Assembly (NCBI GenBank): GCA_013298695.1
Contig: JAAFIS010000001.1
Span: 310,001 to 374,000 of the forward strand
Origin: Betaproteobacteria bacterium
GTDB lineage: Bacteria > Pseudomonadota > Gammaproteobacteria > Burkholderiales > Casimicrobiaceae
Length of the DNA: 64,000 nucleotides
Direction: 5' to 3'
The translations under genes and the position numbers were made by a program. Below, one piece after another: positions 19,613 to 29,955 of this stretch. Position 1 is the stretch's first letter. Each line of letters opens with the position of its first letter. The notes below the pieces were generated by a model, which ran no database searches, had not been told where the DNA came from, and worked only from the letters and a program-made list of their open reading frames with translations.

Positions 19613-21709
19613 ATGCCTCGTACTACTCCTATTGATCGCTACCGGAACATTGGTATTTCTGCGCACATTGATGCAGGCAAGACCACGACCACCGAGCGCA
19701 TCCTTTTCTACACGGGCGTTTCCCACAAAATTGGTGAAGTGCACGACGGCGCTGCCACGATGGACTGGATGGAGCAAGAGCGCGAGCGTGGCATCACGAT
19801 CACCTCCGCTGCGACAACCTGCTTCTGGAAGGGGATGGACAAAAACTTCCCTGAACACCGCATCAACATCATTGACACACCGGGACACGTTGACTTCACC
19901 ATTGAAGTTGAGCGCTCGATGCGTGTGCTTGATGGCGCATGCATGGTTTACTGCGCTGTGGGTGGCGTGCAGCCGCAATCTGAGACCGTCTGGCGTCAAG
20001 CAAACAAATACAAAGTGCCACGTCTCGCATTCGTCAACAAGATGGATCGTACCGGTGCAGACTTCTTCAAGGTCTACGACCAGATGAAGATTCGCTTGAA
20101 GGCGAACCCGGTTCCGATGCAAGTGCCGATTGGCGCCGAAGAAAATTTCCAAGGCGTGATCGATCTCGTTCGCATGAAGGCCATCTACTGGGATGAAGCG
20201 TCTCAAGGCATGAAGTACGATGCCCGCGAGATCCCAGCTGAGCTGCAAGCGAAAGCCGAAGAGTGGCGCAGCAAAATGGTGGAGAGCGCCGCCGAAGCTA
20301 ACGAAGACTTGATGAACAAGTACCTCGAAGAAGGCGACCTGTCTGCCGAAGAAATCAAGAAGGGTATTCGCCTGCGCACGATCGCAAGTGAAATCGTACC
20401 GATGTTCTGCGGCTCTGCGTTCAAGAACAAAGGCGTTCAAGCGATGCTTGATGCAGTGATCGAGTACATGCCTGCGCCGACGGATATTCCGCCGGTCGGT
20501 GGTATCGATGACGACGACAAGCCTGTTACACGCAAAGCGAATGACGAAGAGAAATTCTCGGCACTCGCGTTCAAAATCATGACAGACCCATTCGTGGGCC
20601 AGCTAATTTTCTTCCGCGTTTACTCGGGCGTCGTTGCTACGGGCGACACGATTTACAACCCCGTTAAGGGCAAGAAAGAGCGCATCGGTCGCCTGCTGCA
20701 AATGCACGCAAACCAGCGCGAAGAATTGAAAGAAGTTCGCGCGGGCGACATCGCAGCTGCGGTGGGCTTACGTGAAGCAACGACTGGCGATACGCTCTGT
20801 GACCCTAGCGCGTTGATCACGCTGGAGCGCATGATCTTCCCGGAACCGGTGATTTCGCAAGCGGTCGAGCCAAAGACCAAAGTCGACCAAGAGAAGATGG
20901 GCATTGCGCTCAATCGCTTGGCACAAGAAGATCCTTCGTTCCGTGTTCGCACCGATGAAGAATCCGGTCAAACGATTATCTCGGGTATGGGCGAATTGCA
21001 CCTCGAAATTCTCGTGGATCGTATGAAGCGCGAGTTTGGTGTTGAGGCAAGCGTTGGTAAGCCGCAAGTGGCATACCGCGAAACGATCCGAAAATCATGC
21101 GAGATCGAAGGCAAATTCGTTAAGCAATCCGGTGGTCGTGGTCAATACGGTCACGTGTGGCTTAAGCTTGATCCGCAAGAAGCGGGTAAGGGCTACGAAT
21201 TCGTTGACGCTATCAAAGGCGGCACAGTCCCACGCGAATTCATTCCTGCGGTTGCCAAAGGTTTGGTCGAGACGTTGCCGAATGGTGTTCTCGCTGGCTT
21301 CCCAGTCGTCGACGTCAAAGTGACGTTGTTCGACGGTTCGTTCCACGAGGTGGATTCGAACGAAAACGCGTTCAAAATGGCCGCATCGATGGCGTTCAAA
21401 GACGGCATGCGTAAGGCAAACGCCGTTTTGCTCGAGCCGATGATGGCGGTCGAGGTAGAAACGCCGGAAGACTATGCGGGTACCGTGATGGGCGATTTGT
21501 CCTCACGTCGCGGCATGGTTCAGGGCATGGACGACGTGCTCGGTGGCAAGATCATCAAAGCAGAAGTGCCGCTCGGTGAAATGTTCGGTTACTCGACTTC
21601 GCTGCGCTCCGCAACGCAGGGTCGTGCAACCTACACGATGGAATTCAAACACTATTCGGAAGCGCCTAAGAACGTAGCCGAAGCAGTGATGAAAGCTAAA
21701 GCTGGTTAA
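19613..21709 (+). CDS. fusA: Elongation factor G
   Basis: EF-G (698 residues), the translocase GTPase. The G1 motif AHIDAGKT (17-24), [17 protein letters not shown] and NKMD motifs are present, followed by domains II to V with the domain [12 protein letters not shown] stretch. The ATG giving [14 protein letters not shown] is the conserved family start. The ribosome binding site is weak (AGAGAT) and the palindromic repeat at 19576-19596 lies just upstream. Confidence 0.98.
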   Translation: MPRTTPIDRYRNIGISAHIDAGKTTTTERILFYTGVSHKIGEVHDGAATMDWMEQERERGITITSAATTCFWKGMDKNFPEHRINIIDTPGHVDFTIEVERSMRVLDGACMVYCAVGGVQPQSETVWRQANKYKVPRLAFVNKMDRTGADFFKVYDQMKIRLKANPVPMQVPIGAEENFQGVIDLVRMKAIYWDEASQGMKYDAREIPAELQAKAEEWRSKMVESAAEANEDLMNKYLEEGDLSAEEIKKGIRLRTIASEIVPMFCGSAFKNKGVQAMLDAVIEYMPAPTDIPPVGGIDDDDKPVTRKANDEEKFSALAFKIMTDPFVGQLIFFRVYSGVVATGDTIYNPVKGKKERIGRLLQMHANQREELKEVRAGDIAAAVGLREATTGDTLCDPSALITLERMIFPEPVISQAVEPKTKVDQEKMGIALNRLAQEDPSFRVRTDEESGQTIISGMGELHLEILVDRMKREFGVEASVGKPQVAYRETIRKSCEIEGKFVKQSGGRGQYGHVWLKLDPQEAGKGYEFVDAIKGGTVPREFIPAVAKGLVETLPNGVLAGFPVVDVKVTLFDGSFHEVDSNENAFKMAASMAFKDGMRKANAVLLEPMMAVEVETPEDYAGTVMGDLSSRRGMVQGMDDVLGGKIIKAEVPLGEMFGYSTSLRSATQGRATYTMEFKHYSEAPKNVAEAVMKAKAG

Positions 21710-21723
21710 TTGAAAAAACGAAT

Positions 21724-21748
21724 GGCCGCCAATTGAAGCGGCCGTTGC
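21724..21748 (+). other. Hairpin between fusA and the second tuf
   Basis: GGCCGC, loop CAATTGAA, GCGGCC. It is not followed by a U-run. It could be a processing site or weak attenuator in the str operon. Confidence 0.45.
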
Positions 21749-21790
21749 TAAACATTTAAGCAATCAACAACACTCAAGGAAACTTCGAAA

Positions 21791-22981
21791 ATGGCAAAAG
21801 AGACCTTTAAGCGCACCAAGCCCCACGTGAACGTGGGCACGATTGGCCACGTAGACCATGGCAAGACCACGCTGACAGCGGCGATCACCACGGTGCTCTC
21901 GCGCAAGTTCGGTGGTGAGGCCAAAGCCTACGACCAAATTGACGCAGCGCCGGAAGAAAAGGCACGCGGCATCACCATTAACACCGCGCACGTTGAATAC
22001 GAAACGGCCAACCGTCACTACGCCCACGTAGACTGCCCTGGCCACGCCGACTACGTCAAAAACATGATCACCGGCGCCGCACAGATGGACGGCGCGATTC
22101 TCGTGTGCTCGGCCGCTGACGGCCCGATGCCACAAACGCGCGAACACATCCTCTTGTCACGCCAAGTTGGTGTCCCGTACATCATCGTGTTCCTCAACAA
22201 ATGCGACATGGTCGATGACGCAGAACTGCTCGAGCTCGTTGAAATGGAAGTTCGCGAACTTCTCTCGAAATACGACTTCCCCGGCGACGACATCCCGATC
22301 ATCAAAGGCTCGGCCAAGCTCGCCCTCGAAGGCGACAAATCAGACCTCGGTGAACCCTGTATTGACCGCCTCGCAGAAGCGCTCGACACCTACATCCCCA
22401 CGCCAGAGCGCGCTGTTGACGGCGCCTTCCTCATGCCCGTAGAAGACGTCTTCTCGATCTCCGGTCGCGGTACTGTCGTTACCGGTCGTATCGAGCGCGG
22501 CATCGTCAAAGTCGGCGAAGAGATCGAAATCGTTGGCATCAAGCCCACGGTTAAAACCACCTGCACCGGTGTCGAGATGTTCCGCAAGCTGCTCGACCAA
22601 GGTCAAGCCGGCGACAACGTCGGCATTCTGCTTCGCGGCACCAAGCGTGAAGACGTCGAGCGCGGCCAAGTGCTCTGCAAGCCGGGCTCGATCATGCCGC
22701 ACACCGATTTCGAATGCGAAATCTACGTGCTCAGCAAAGACGAAGGTGGCCGTCACACGCCGTTCTTCAACAACTACCGTCCACAGTTCTACTTCCGCAC
22801 GACCGACGTCACCGGATCGGTCACGCTGCCAGCGGGCACTGAGATGGTGATGCCAGGCGACAACGTGAAGATGACGGTGGCGCTGATCAACCCGATTGCG
22901 ATGGAAGAGAAGCTTCGTTTCGCGATTCGCGAAGGCGGCCGCACCGTCGGCGCCGGCGTCGTGTCGAAAATCATTAAGTAA
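21791..22981 (+). CDS. tuf: Elongation factor Tu (copy 2)
   Basis: Second EF-Tu gene, in the usual tufA place after fusA, 396 residues, with the same G motifs as copy 1. The protein is identical to copy 1 at 4937-6127 and the DNA is practically so: the one difference I found is a synonymous C at 22951 for T at 6097. The similarity starts at the ATG and stops at the TAA, the pattern left by gene conversion between tuf copies. An AAGGAAAC site precedes the ATG. rpsJ starts 12 bases after the stop, so str and S10 are joined. Confidence 0.99.
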   Translation: MAKETFKRTKPHVNVGTIGHVDHGKTTLTAAITTVLSRKFGGEAKAYDQIDAAPEEKARGITINTAHVEYETANRHYAHVDCPGHADYVKNMITGAAQMDGAILVCSAADGPMPQTREHILLSRQVGVPYIIVFLNKCDMVDDAELLELVEMEVRELLSKYDFPGDDIPIIKGSAKLALEGDKSDLGEPCIDRLAEALDTYIPTPERAVDGAFLMPVEDVFSISGRGTVVTGRIERGIVKVGEEIEIVGIKPTVKTTCTGVEMFRKLLDQGQAGDNVGILLRGTKREDVERGQVLCKPGSIMPHTDFECEIYVLSKDEGGRHTPFFNNYRPQFYFRTTDVTGSVTLPAGTEMVMPGDNVKMTVALINPIAMEEKLRFAIREGGRTVGAGVVSKIIK

Positions 22982-22993
22982 CCGAGACACACC

Positions 22994-23305
22994 GTGCAGA
23001 ATCAAAAAATCCGCATTCGCCTGAAAGCGTTTGATTACAAGTTAATCGACCAGTCGGCGTCTGAAATCGTTGAAACGGCGAAGCGCTCGGGCGCGATTGT
23101 TAAAGGCCCCGTGCCTTTGCCAACGCGTATTGAACGCTTCGACGTTCTGCGCTCGCCACACGTCAACAAGACGTCGCGCGATCAATTCGAAATTCGTACC
23201 CATCTACGTTTGATGGACATCGTCGAGCCTAACGATAAAACGGTTGATCAGCTGATGAAGCTCGATCTTCCGGCGGGCGTCGATGTAGAAATTAAGGTTC
23301 AGTAA
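22994..23305 (+). CDS. rpsJ: 30S ribosomal protein S10 (NusE)
   Basis: S10 (103 residues), 30S head protein and, as NusE, a partner of NusB and NusG. The start is GTG, giving [19 protein letters not shown], typical of betaproteobacteria. There is no strong ribosome binding site in the 12-base gap from tuf, so translation may be coupled. First gene of the S10 operon. Confidence 0.97.
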   Translation: MQNQKIRIRLKAFDYKLIDQSASEIVETAKRSGAIVKGPVPLPTRIERFDVLRSPHVNKTSRDQFEIRTHLRLMDIVEPNDKTVDQLMKLDLPAGVDVEIKVQ

Positions 23306-23389
23306 ATCCACACTGATTAACACTGCCGGTCAATTGCAACTGGCACCGCTCTGGGACATCTTAGTGCGGCAAGAAAGAAGAGGTGAACT

Positions 23390-24019
23390 ATGAGTCTGGG
23401 ACTCATCGGACGCAAAGTCGGTATGACACGCGTCTTCAATGACGACGGTTCAGCAACAGCGGTCACTGTGATCGATGTCGCTAACAACCGCGTCTCGCAG
23501 GTAAAGACTGCGAACACAGATGGCTACGATGGTGTACAGGTTACTTATGGCGAGCGACGTGCTAGCCGTGTGATCAAGTCCGCCGCAGGTCATTTTGCAA
23601 AGGCTGGCGTTCAAGCTGGTGCGATTACCCGTGAATGGGCTGTTGCAGCAGGCGACTTGAAGCCGGGTTCCGTCGTTGGCGTTGAAACGTTCCAGGTTGG
23701 CCAAACGGTCGACGTCACTGGAACTACCAAAGGCCGCGGCTTCACGGGCGTGATCCGCCGTCACCATTTCAGCTCGAATCGCGAAACACACGGAAACTCC
23801 GTGACCACGCGCGCACCGGGCTCGATTGGTATGGCACAAGATCCAGGTCGCGTGTTTCCAGGCAAGCGCATGGCGGGCCAGCACGGTAACAAACAACGCA
23901 CGGCGCAATCGCTCAAAGTTGTTCGCATCGATGCTGCGCGTGGACTGTTGCTGATTTCTGGCGCGGTGCCAGGCTCTGCAGGTGGCCACGTCATCGTCAA
24001 ACCGACGGTGAGGAGCTAA
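23390..24019 (+). CDS. rplC: 50S ribosomal protein L3
   Basis: L3 (209 residues), an early 23S rRNA binder near the peptidyl transferase centre. The [13 protein letters not shown]-like block (here [15 protein letters not shown]) and [16 protein letters not shown] motif are present. An AGAGGTGA site precedes the ATG. The rpsJ-rplC spacer is 84 bases. Confidence 0.98.
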   Translation: MSLGLIGRKVGMTRVFNDDGSATAVTVIDVANNRVSQVKTANTDGYDGVQVTYGERRASRVIKSAAGHFAKAGVQAGAITREWAVAAGDLKPGSVVGVETFQVGQTVDVTGTTKGRGFTGVIRRHHFSSNRETHGNSVTTRAPGSIGMAQDPGRVFPGKRMAGQHGNKQRTAQSLKVVRIDAARGLLLISGAVPGSAGGHVIVKPTVRS

Positions 24020-24021
24020 TT

Positions 24022-24642
24022 ATGGATTTACAAGTATTAAACGCTCAAGGCAAAGCCGCTTCCACGCTCGCAGCGTCGGATGAGGTTTTCGCACGTGAGT
24101 ACAACGAGGCGCTCGTCCATCAGGTAGTCGTTGGCTACCAGGCGAACGGTCGCAGCGGCAACCGTGCGCAGATGACTCGCGCGGAAGTTCGTCACACGAC
24201 GAAGAAGCCATGGAAGCAAAAAGGTACGGGTAATGCTCGCGCCGGTATGACTTCTAGCCCGATTTGGCGCGGCGGTGGTCGCGCTTTCCCGAACAAACCC
24301 GACGAGAATTTCTCGCACAAAATCAACCGCAAGATGTATCGCGCCGGTATGGCGACGATCCTCTCCCAGTTGGCGCGTGACGGTCGTTTGTCGGTAATTG
24401 ACAGCTTCGCTGTTGATGCACCAAAGACCAAACTCGTCGCTGGCGCATTGAAGAATATGGGCATTACTGAGGCGTTGATCGTAACGGACTCGGTTGATGA
24501 AAATCTCTATTTGGCGATTCGCAACTTGCCGCATTTTGCTGCTATTGCTGCGCACAACGTAGACCCAGTAAGTCTGTTGAATTTCAAGCGAGTACTTTTC
24601 ACCAAAGCCGCAGTGGCCAAGATTGAGGAGTCATACAAATGA
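24022..24642 (+). CDS. rplD: 50S ribosomal protein L4
   Basis: L4 (206 residues). Its long loop lines the exit tunnel: the [14 protein letters not shown] and [12 protein letters not shown] segments are intact, with no sign of macrolide-resistance changes. In E. coli L4 represses the S10 operon. Starts two bases after rplC with a GAGGAG site. Confidence 0.98.
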   Translation: MDLQVLNAQGKAASTLAASDEVFAREYNEALVHQVVVGYQANGRSGNRAQMTRAEVRHTTKKPWKQKGTGNARAGMTSSPIWRGGGRAFPNKPDENFSHKINRKMYRAGMATILSQLARDGRLSVIDSFAVDAPKTKLVAGALKNMGITEALIVTDSVDENLYLAIRNLPHFAAIAAHNVDPVSLLNFKRVLFTKAAVAKIEESYK

Positions 24643-24935
24643 ACCAAAACCGTTTGATGACCGTCATCAAAGCCCCGATCATCTCGGAGAAGAGCACCTT
24701 CGTCGCCGAGAACAATGAGCAAGTTGTCTTTGAAGTAATTCAAGATGCAACCAAGCCTGAGGTGAAAGCCGCGGTGGAATTGCTGTTCAAAGTGCAAGTT
24801 GAAAGCGTTCAAATGTTGAATCGCGCGGGCAAAGTGAAGCGTTCTGGACGCACGATGGGACGTCGCAGCGATTCACGCCGCGCCTATGTGTCCTTGAAGC
24901 CGGGTCAAGAAATTAACTTCGGCGGGGAGGCGTAA
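24639..24935 (+). CDS. rplW: 50S ribosomal protein L23
   Basis: L23 (98 residues), at the tunnel exit where trigger factor and SRP dock. The APIISEKST start region and the [14 protein letters not shown] loop fit the family. The start overlaps the rplD stop by four bases (ATGA), implying translational coupling. Confidence 0.97.
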   Translation: MNQNRLMTVIKAPIISEKSTFVAENNEQVVFEVIQDATKPEVKAAVELLFKVQVESVQMLNRAGKVKRSGRTMGRRSDSRRAYVSLKPGQEINFGGEA

Positions 24936-24940
24936 GAATC

Positions 24941-25777
24941 ATGGCTCTCGTAAAAGTTAAACCAACATCGCCTGGTCGCCGTTCGCTGATTAAGGTTGTA
25001 AATCCTGATCTGCATAAAGGTGATCCGTACGCGCCACTCCTCGTTCCGCAAAAACGTGGTTCCGGTCGCAACAACAACGGCCACATCACAACGCGCCACA
25101 AGGGCGGCGGACACAAGCATCACTATCGCATGGTGGACTTCCGTCGCGACAAAGATGGTGTTCCCGGCACCGTAGAGCGCCTCGAATACGATCCGAACCG
25201 CAGCGCCAATATTGCCCTGGTTTGTTACGCAGACGGTGAACGCCGCTATGTGTTGGCACCGAAGGGGCTCTCCGCTGGCGACATCATTCACTCTGGCGCA
25301 GAAGCACCGATCAAAGTCGGTAACGCTTTGCCAATCCGCAACATTCCAGTGGGAACGACGATTCACGCAATCGAATTGCAGCCGGGCAAAGGTGCGCAAC
25401 TTGCGCGCTCAGCGGGCACCGCTGTTCAGTTGATGGCTCGCGAAGGCATCTACGCTCAAGTGCGCTTGCGTTCCGGTGAGGTTCGTAAAGTTCACGTCGA
25501 TTGCCGTGCAACCATTGGCGAAGTCGGCAATGGTGAGCATTCACTCCGCGTTATCGGTAAAGCGGGTGCGAATCGTTGGCGCGGCATTCGCCCAACCGTC
25601 CGCGCGATTTCGATGAACCCAGTGGATCACCCAATGGGCGGTCGTACCAACGGTGGTGGCGGTCGTCATCATCCGGTGTCGCCGTGGGGTCAAAAGGCCA
25701 AAGGCTTGAAGACTCGTACCAACAAGCGTACCGACAGCATGATCGTGCGTACGCGTCACGCTGCGAAGAAGGGTTAA
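24941..25777 (+). CDS. rplB: 50S ribosomal protein L2
   Basis: L2 (278 residues), needed for subunit joining and peptidyl transfer. It has the conserved [17 protein letters not shown] block and the GVAMNPVDHP-equivalent ([12 protein letters not shown]) with the histidine close to the catalytic centre. A GGAGG site precedes the ATG. Confidence 0.98.
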   Translation: MALVKVKPTSPGRRSLIKVVNPDLHKGDPYAPLLVPQKRGSGRNNNGHITTRHKGGGHKHHYRMVDFRRDKDGVPGTVERLEYDPNRSANIALVCYADGERRYVLAPKGLSAGDIIHSGAEAPIKVGNALPIRNIPVGTTIHAIELQPGKGAQLARSAGTAVQLMAREGIYAQVRLRSGEVRKVHVDCRATIGEVGNGEHSLRVIGKAGANRWRGIRPTVRAISMNPVDHPMGGRTNGGGGRHHPVSPWGQKAKGLKTRTNKRTDSMIVRTRHAAKKG

Positions 25778-25782
25778 TCGCA

Positions 25783-26061
25783 ATGGCACGTTCCGTTAAA
25801 AAAGGTCCGTTCGTTGACGGCCACCTCGCAAAAAAAGTTGAAGTCGCGCTCGCGAAGAATGACAAAAAGCCAATCAAAACTTGGTCACGTCGTTCCACCG
25901 TCACGCCTGATTTCGTGGGTCTAACCATTGCCGTGCATAACGGCAAGGCGCACATGCCTGTGTACGTGTCTGACCAAATGGTCGGCCACAAGCTCGGTGA
26001 ATTTGCGCTCACACGCACTTTCAAAGGCCACCCGGCCGACAAGAAAGTCGCGAAGAAGTAA
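25783..26061 (+). CDS. rpsS: 30S ribosomal protein S19
   Basis: S19 (92 residues), 30S head protein that forms a complex with S13. The [15 protein letters not shown] start and the [14 protein letters not shown] and [15 protein letters not shown] blocks are typical. The chosen ATG lies five bases after rplB; a longer in-frame reading runs into rplB and is not used. Confidence 0.98.
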   Translation: MARSVKKGPFVDGHLAKKVEVALAKNDKKPIKTWSRRSTVTPDFVGLTIAVHNGKAHMPVYVSDQMVGHKLGEFALTRTFKGHPADKKVAKK

Positions 26062-26067
26062 GGAGCC

Positions 26068-26400
26068 ATGATGCAAACTATCGCAATAATGAAAGGCGCT
26101 CCCGTCTCGGATCAAAAAGCTCGCTTGGTTGCTGACCAAGTGCGCGGTTTGCCCGTGGCGAAGGCGCTCGACGTCCTTACCTTTAGCCCAAAGAAATCGG
26201 CTGGCCTCATCAAAAAAGTTCTGCTCTCCGCAATCGCGAATGCAGAGCACAATGATGGCGCGGATATCGATGAACTGAAAGTTAAATCGATTTATGTGGA
26301 CAAGGCGCTCGTAATGCGCCGTTTCGCAGCCCGAGCAAAAGGTCGCGGCGCGCGTATTCTCAAACAAACCTGTCACATTCATGTGACGGTTGGGAACTAA
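26068..26400 (+). CDS. rplV: 50S ribosomal protein L22
   Basis: L22 (110 residues), whose beta hairpin reaches into the exit tunnel. The [15 protein letters not shown] start region and the [17 protein letters not shown] tip are intact. Strong AAGGAG site; two successive ATG codons (26068 and 26071) could both serve. Confidence 0.97.
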   Translation: MMQTIAIMKGAPVSDQKARLVADQVRGLPVAKALDVLTFSPKKSAGLIKKVLLSAIANAEHNDGADIDELKVKSIYVDKALVMRRFAARAKGRGARILKQTCHIHVTVGN

Positions 26401-26408
26401 GGGTTCGT

Positions 26409-27143
26409 ATGGGTCAAAAGATCAATCCAACCGGGTTCCGTCTCGCAGTATCGCGCGCATGGACCTCGAAGTGGTACGCCAACAGCAAAACCTTCGCTGA
26501 CAAAGTGAAGGAAGATTACGAAGTTCGCACATTTCTGTTGAAGAAGCTCAAAAGTGCAAACGTGTCGAAAATCACTATTGAGCGCCCAGCAAAAAATGCC
26601 CGCATTACCATTCACAGCGCACGTCCGGGCGTTGTGATCGGCAAGAAGGGTGAAGACATCGAAGCGTTGCGCGTGCAACTTCGTAAGATGATGAAGTGCG
26701 AAATCGCGCTCAACATCGAAGAAGTTCGTAAGCCAGAAACTGATGCGCAACTGATCGGTGATTCGATCGCGCAACAGCTCGAAAAGCGCATCATGTTCCG
26801 CCGCGCCATGAAGCGCGCCATGCAAAATGCGATGCGCCTCGGTGCGCAAGGCATCAAAATCATGAGCGCGGGTCGTTTGAACGGTGCTGAGATTGCGCGT
26901 TCAGAGTGGTATCGCGAAGGCCGTGTGCCGCTTCATACGTTGCGTGCTGACATCGACTACGGTTTCTCTGAAGCCAAAACGTCGTACGGCATCATTGGAA
27001 TTAAAGTTTGGGTATTCAAAGGCGAGAGCCTTGGATTAGCCACGGGTGACGCAGCAGCTCACGCTGATGCAGCAGACGCGCCGAAACCAGCTCGTCGTCC
27101 ACGTCGTGTGCCTGCAGGAGAGAAAAATGCTACAGCCGGCTAG
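26409..27143 (+). CDS. rpsC: 30S ribosomal protein S3
   Basis: S3 (244 residues), part of the mRNA entry tunnel helicase. The N-terminal KH domain has [13 protein letters not shown]; the C-terminal domain ends in a variable Ala-rich basic tail (from about 218), slightly longer than in E. coli. Its end overlaps the rplP start by 17 bases. Confidence 0.97.
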   Translation: MGQKINPTGFRLAVSRAWTSKWYANSKTFADKVKEDYEVRTFLLKKLKSANVSKITIERPAKNARITIHSARPGVVIGKKGEDIEALRVQLRKMMKCEIALNIEEVRKPETDAQLIGDSIAQQLEKRIMFRRAMKRAMQNAMRLGAQGIKIMSAGRLNGAEIARSEWYREGRVPLHTLRADIDYGFSEAKTSYGIIGIKVWVFKGESLGLATGDAAAHADAADAPKPARRPRRVPAGEKNATAG

Positions 27144-27540
27144 AAGAAAATACCGCAAAGAGCAAAAAGGCCGCAATAAAGGCCTGGCCACGCGCGGCAA
27201 CAAAGTGAGCTTCGGTGAGTTCGGCTTAAAAGCCACCAGCCGTGGCCGCTTGACTGCGCGGCAAATCGAAGCTGCGCGTCGTGCGATCAGCCGTCACATC
27301 AAACGTGGTGGCCGTATCTGGATTCGCATTTTCCCTGATAAGCCAATCTCGAAAAAGCCTGCCGAAGTCCGCATGGGTAACGGTAAAGGCAATCCTGAGT
27401 ACTACGTCGCTGAAATTCAGCCAGGCAAGGTGCTCTACGAGATGGACGGTGTGGCCGAAGTGCTTGCACGCGAAGCGTTCACGCTCGCGGCTGCAAAGCT
27501 TCCAATTCACACCACTTTCGTTCAACGTTTGGTTGGCTAA
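27127..27540 (+). CDS. rplP: 50S ribosomal protein L16
   Basis: L16 (137 residues), between the peptidyl transferase and factor centres. [19 protein letters not shown] is the standard start; the [19 protein letters not shown] block is present. The ATG lies inside the rpsC end with a GGAGAG site, so a longer in-frame reading from 27046 is rejected. Confidence 0.98.
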   Translation: MLQPARRKYRKEQKGRNKGLATRGNKVSFGEFGLKATSRGRLTARQIEAARRAISRHIKRGGRIWIRIFPDKPISKKPAEVRMGNGKGNPEYYVAEIQPGKVLYEMDGVAEVLAREAFTLAAAKLPIHTTFVQRLVG

Positions 27541-27555
27541 GAAAGGATATTCACT

Positions 27556-27750
27556 ATGAAAACCTCCGATCTGCGCGCCAAGAGCGACGCTGACTTAAAC
27601 AAAGAGCTCACTGAGCTCTACAAAACGCACTTCAGCCTGCGCATGCAAAAGGCGACGCAACAACTGCAAAATGCTTCGCAGTTGGGCAAGATTCGCCGTG
27701 ACATCGCTCGCGTGAAAACTGTGCTCACCCAGAAGGCAGCCGCAAAATGA
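27556..27750 (+). CDS. rpmC: 50S ribosomal protein L29
   Basis: L29 (64 residues), a two-helix protein near the tunnel exit. The [24 protein letters not shown] pattern and the [16 protein letters not shown] helix (two halves of the hairpin) are typical. AAAGGA site. It overlaps rpsQ by four bases. Confidence 0.97.
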   Translation: MKTSDLRAKSDADLNKELTELYKTHFSLRMQKATQQLQNASQLGKIRRDIARVKTVLTQKAAAK

Positions 27751-28019
27751 GCGACGTAACCACTTCAGCTAAACAACCTCTGATCGCAACCGAAACCGGG
27801 CGCGTGGTGAGCGACAAAATGACCAAAACGATTACCGTGTTGGTTGAGCGTCGCGTCAAACACCCGCTCTACGGCAAGGTCGTGACCAAGTCGAATAAAT
27901 ACCACGCACACGACGAAGCAAGCGTTGCCAAAATGGGCGACCTCGTTGAAATCAAAGCGTGCCGTCCGTTCTCCAAGACCAAATCTTGGGCACTCTCGAA
28001 AGTGCTCGAAAAGGCGTAA
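27747..28019 (+). CDS. rpsQ: 30S ribosomal protein S17
   Basis: S17 (90 residues), primary 16S rRNA binder. [19 protein letters not shown] and HPLYGKVV motifs with the [16 protein letters not shown]-terminal block. Translation is coupled to rpmC (ATGA overlap). In nearly all bacteria with this operon rplN follows; here a terminator and about 26 kb of other genes follow. Confidence 0.98.
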   Translation: MSDVTTSAKQPLIATETGRVVSDKMTKTITVLVERRVKHPLYGKVVTKSNKYHAHDEASVAKMGDLVEIKACRPFSKTKSWALSKVLEKA

Positions 28020-28058
28020 GTCTTGTGAGGCGCTGAACTCGATTCGGCGCGGCGAAAA

Positions 28059-28087
28059 GAAAGGCAGCTTCGGCTGTCTTTTTTGTT
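28059..28087 (+). terminator. Rho-independent terminator after rpsQ
   Basis: AAAGGCAGC, tetraloop TTCG, GCTGTC, then TTTTTTG. It is a compact strong terminator that closes the truncated S10 operon 40 bases after rpsQ. The S10 and spc parts are therefore transcribed separately. Confidence 0.85.
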
Positions 28088-28116
28088 TCGTTTCGTCAAG
28101 CGATACTCTGATAAGC

Positions 28117-29013
28117 ATGAGCTCACTCGAGAACCCAATCAACGAATCGCTTGTTCGTAAACTGCTGGCGGCACAAATGCCTCTTTGGGCGAAGCTTGCA
28201 GTTGAACGCGTGCAGACTGGCGGTTGGTGCAATGACGCTTTTCGGCTGAGCGACGACAAAGTGATTCGCTTGCCACGTCTTCCTGAGTATGCGCCGCAGG
28301 CCGAAAAAGAATGCACGTGGCTTCCGAAGCTCGCGCCGCATCTCCCGCTCGCTATTCCAAGGCCCCTTGCGCAAGGCAAACCGAACGACGCATTTCCATG
28401 GCCGTGGGCGGTCTACGAATGGATCGAGGGCGACGTCGCGATTCCAGATCGCATCAACGACATGCGAGCGTTTGCTCAATCTCTCGCGCAGTTCATTTGC
28501 GCACTGCATCGCATCGATACAAAGGGCGCACCACTGGCAGGTGCGCACAAATTTCATCGCGGCGGTTCGCTAACCGTGTACGGCGATCAAATCATCGAAG
28601 CGATTTCAAAGCTGCGCGACCGGATCGACGCGTCGTTGGCTACCGACGTGTGGCAACGTGCGACAGAAACAGAATGGCAACAGGCTCCGGTATGGATTCA
28701 CGGAGATGTGAGTGTCGGCAACTTACTCGTACGCAACGGCAAACTCGCGGCAGTAATCGATTTCGGCAACATGGGGATCGGCGATCCCGCATGCGACTTG
28801 GTGATAGCGTGGACGATATTCGATGAAGAGAGCCGTGAAGGGTTTCGAAAGACGCTCGCAGTCGATGGCGAAACGTGGGCGCGAGGCCGCGCTTGGGCGC
28901 TTTGGAAGGCGTTGATCCTCGCGGCGGAGATCGGCCGCGACAACGCCTACGAGGCGCGCGACCCGTGGAAAATCATTGATACGGCGCTGCGCGATTATGC
29001 GCACGAAAACTGA
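28117..29013 (+). CDS. APH-family phosphotransferase
   Basis: A 298-residue kinase of the aminoglycoside phosphotransferase/homoserine kinase-like family. The Brenner motif reads HGDVSVGNLL and the metal site reads IDFGNMGIGDPACDL, so the catalytic Asp and the Asn and Asp metal ligands are all present. An N-terminal lysine-poor ATP loop (RLPRLPEYAPQAEKE) is typical of this branch. The substrate is unknown: most chromosomal members do not confer drug resistance. The ATG giving MSSLENPINESL was used; reading further upstream would run through the terminator. First gene of the inserted block, 14 bases ahead of the amidase. Confidence 0.85.
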   Translation: MSSLENPINESLVRKLLAAQMPLWAKLAVERVQTGGWCNDAFRLSDDKVIRLPRLPEYAPQAEKECTWLPKLAPHLPLAIPRPLAQGKPNDAFPWPWAVYEWIEGDVAIPDRINDMRAFAQSLAQFICALHRIDTKGAPLAGAHKFHRGGSLTVYGDQIIEAISKLRDRIDASLATDVWQRATETEWQQAPVWIHGDVSVGNLLVRNGKLAAVIDFGNMGIGDPACDLVIAWTIFDEESREGFRKTLAVDGETWARGRAWALWKALILAAEIGRDNAYEARDPWKIIDTALRDYAHEN

Positions 29014-29027
29014 AGCGCAACTGCTAG

Positions 29028-29633
29028 ATGCAACGTATTCATGGCCACTTTTCATCAAACGTATGCGACCTATTTGGACAAACGGCGCTGATATCGGCGT
29101 TCACCACCCTTTTGATCGCTTGCACGTTCGCGCACGCCCGCACAACTGGCCCCACCCGCACGCAGCCCGTCGACATGATCGTGATTCATTCCACGGGCGG
29201 CCCCACGTGTGACGCGAAAACCGGCAAGCCAATTTGGGTGAAGGCAGGCACGATGGAAGAAAACATGCGCGTAATCGAGGCGCATCCGAAACTCGGCATT
29301 CACTACATGATCGATCGCGACGGCGCGTTGAGATCAAGCATTCCTGAATCGCAAGTGGCGCATCATGTGCTCACCTATTCGGGGCGCTCGATTGCGATCG
29401 AACTCATCAACGACGGTGATGGCGTTGACCTGTTTCCCGAGCCGCAGCTGGATGCGCTTATAAAACTCATGCGCGAGATCGTTGCGCGACACGACATCAA
29501 GCGCGAAGGCATCAAGCGGCATTCCGATCTTGATCGCGCGCGCATGCCGTGCGATCTGTCGAAGCGCCGCAAGGTTGATCCGGGCGATGTCTTTCCGTAT
29601 GAGTCAGTGTTGAATCGTCTGTTCGGCAAGTGA
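29028..29633 (+). CDS. N-acetylmuramoyl-L-alanine amidase (Amidase_2 type), exported
   Basis: A 201-residue zinc amidase that cuts the bond between MurNAc and the peptide stem. Zinc ligands of the Amidase_2 fold are visible: H54 (IVIHSTGG), H165 (KRHSDLD) and D184 (RKVDPGD), with K182 and E125 (SIAIEL) as the usual active-site companions. A hydrophobic stretch at about 18-36 ending AHA looks like a signal peptide, so it probably acts in the periplasm. A broken relative of its C-terminal half lies at 32887-33150. AnmK (38518-39726), which works on anhydro-MurNAc, is in the same block. Confidence 0.85.
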   Translation: MQRIHGHFSSNVCDLFGQTALISAFTTLLIACTFAHARTTGPTRTQPVDMIVIHSTGGPTCDAKTGKPIWVKAGTMEENMRVIEAHPKLGIHYMIDRDGALRSSIPESQVAHHVLTYSGRSIAIELINDGDGVDLFPEPQLDALIKLMREIVARHDIKREGIKRHSDLDRARMPCDLSKRRKVDPGDVFPYESVLNRLFGK

Positions 29634-29955
29634 TTGGATTGTCGTTGCTCAAATGACGGCTACGTCGCACGAGCCCCAATTTAATTGGGCGATTAGTCAT
29701 TTTTCGCGTGATAACGAGAAATTACGAAACGCCGCAATTATCCCGATAAAGACAAGCTTATACAAGCAGGGTTAAGGTGCGCCACAAAAAATTCGTTGGA
29801 CTACCCAATGCGCGCGCTCAAACCATTTGCCGCGACGCGCCCGACATGCCGTTCGATCTGCTTGATCGACGCATCGTCTACACGTCGCGCAGACGACAGG
29901 GGGGTTGCCTGCAAAACATTTCCGCCGCCCGCGCTTGCACATCCCACTTCTGCGG
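29634..29955. other. Intergenic stretch between convergent genes
   Basis: Holds a copy of the dispersed palindrome (29673-29692) and otherwise AT-rich sequence without a supported gene. A 60-codon frame at 29777 has no start signal or recognisable product. No clear terminator was identified for either converging gene. Confidence 0.5.
29673..29692. repeat. Dispersed CGCCCAATT palindrome
   Basis: GCCCCAATTTAATTGGGCGA, one change from the consensus in the left arm. It is 40 bases after the amidase gene. Confidence 0.8.

Noticed and set aside
19283-20440. 385-residue frame opposite rpsG/fusA
   Set aside because: Covers two well-supported ribosomal/EF-G genes on the other strand. It is a codon-bias artefact.
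28117-29013. Aminoglycoside resistance gene
   Set aside because: Only the general kinase motifs of the APH fold are present. Most chromosomal relatives are not resistance enzymes and nothing here is specific for aminoglycosides.
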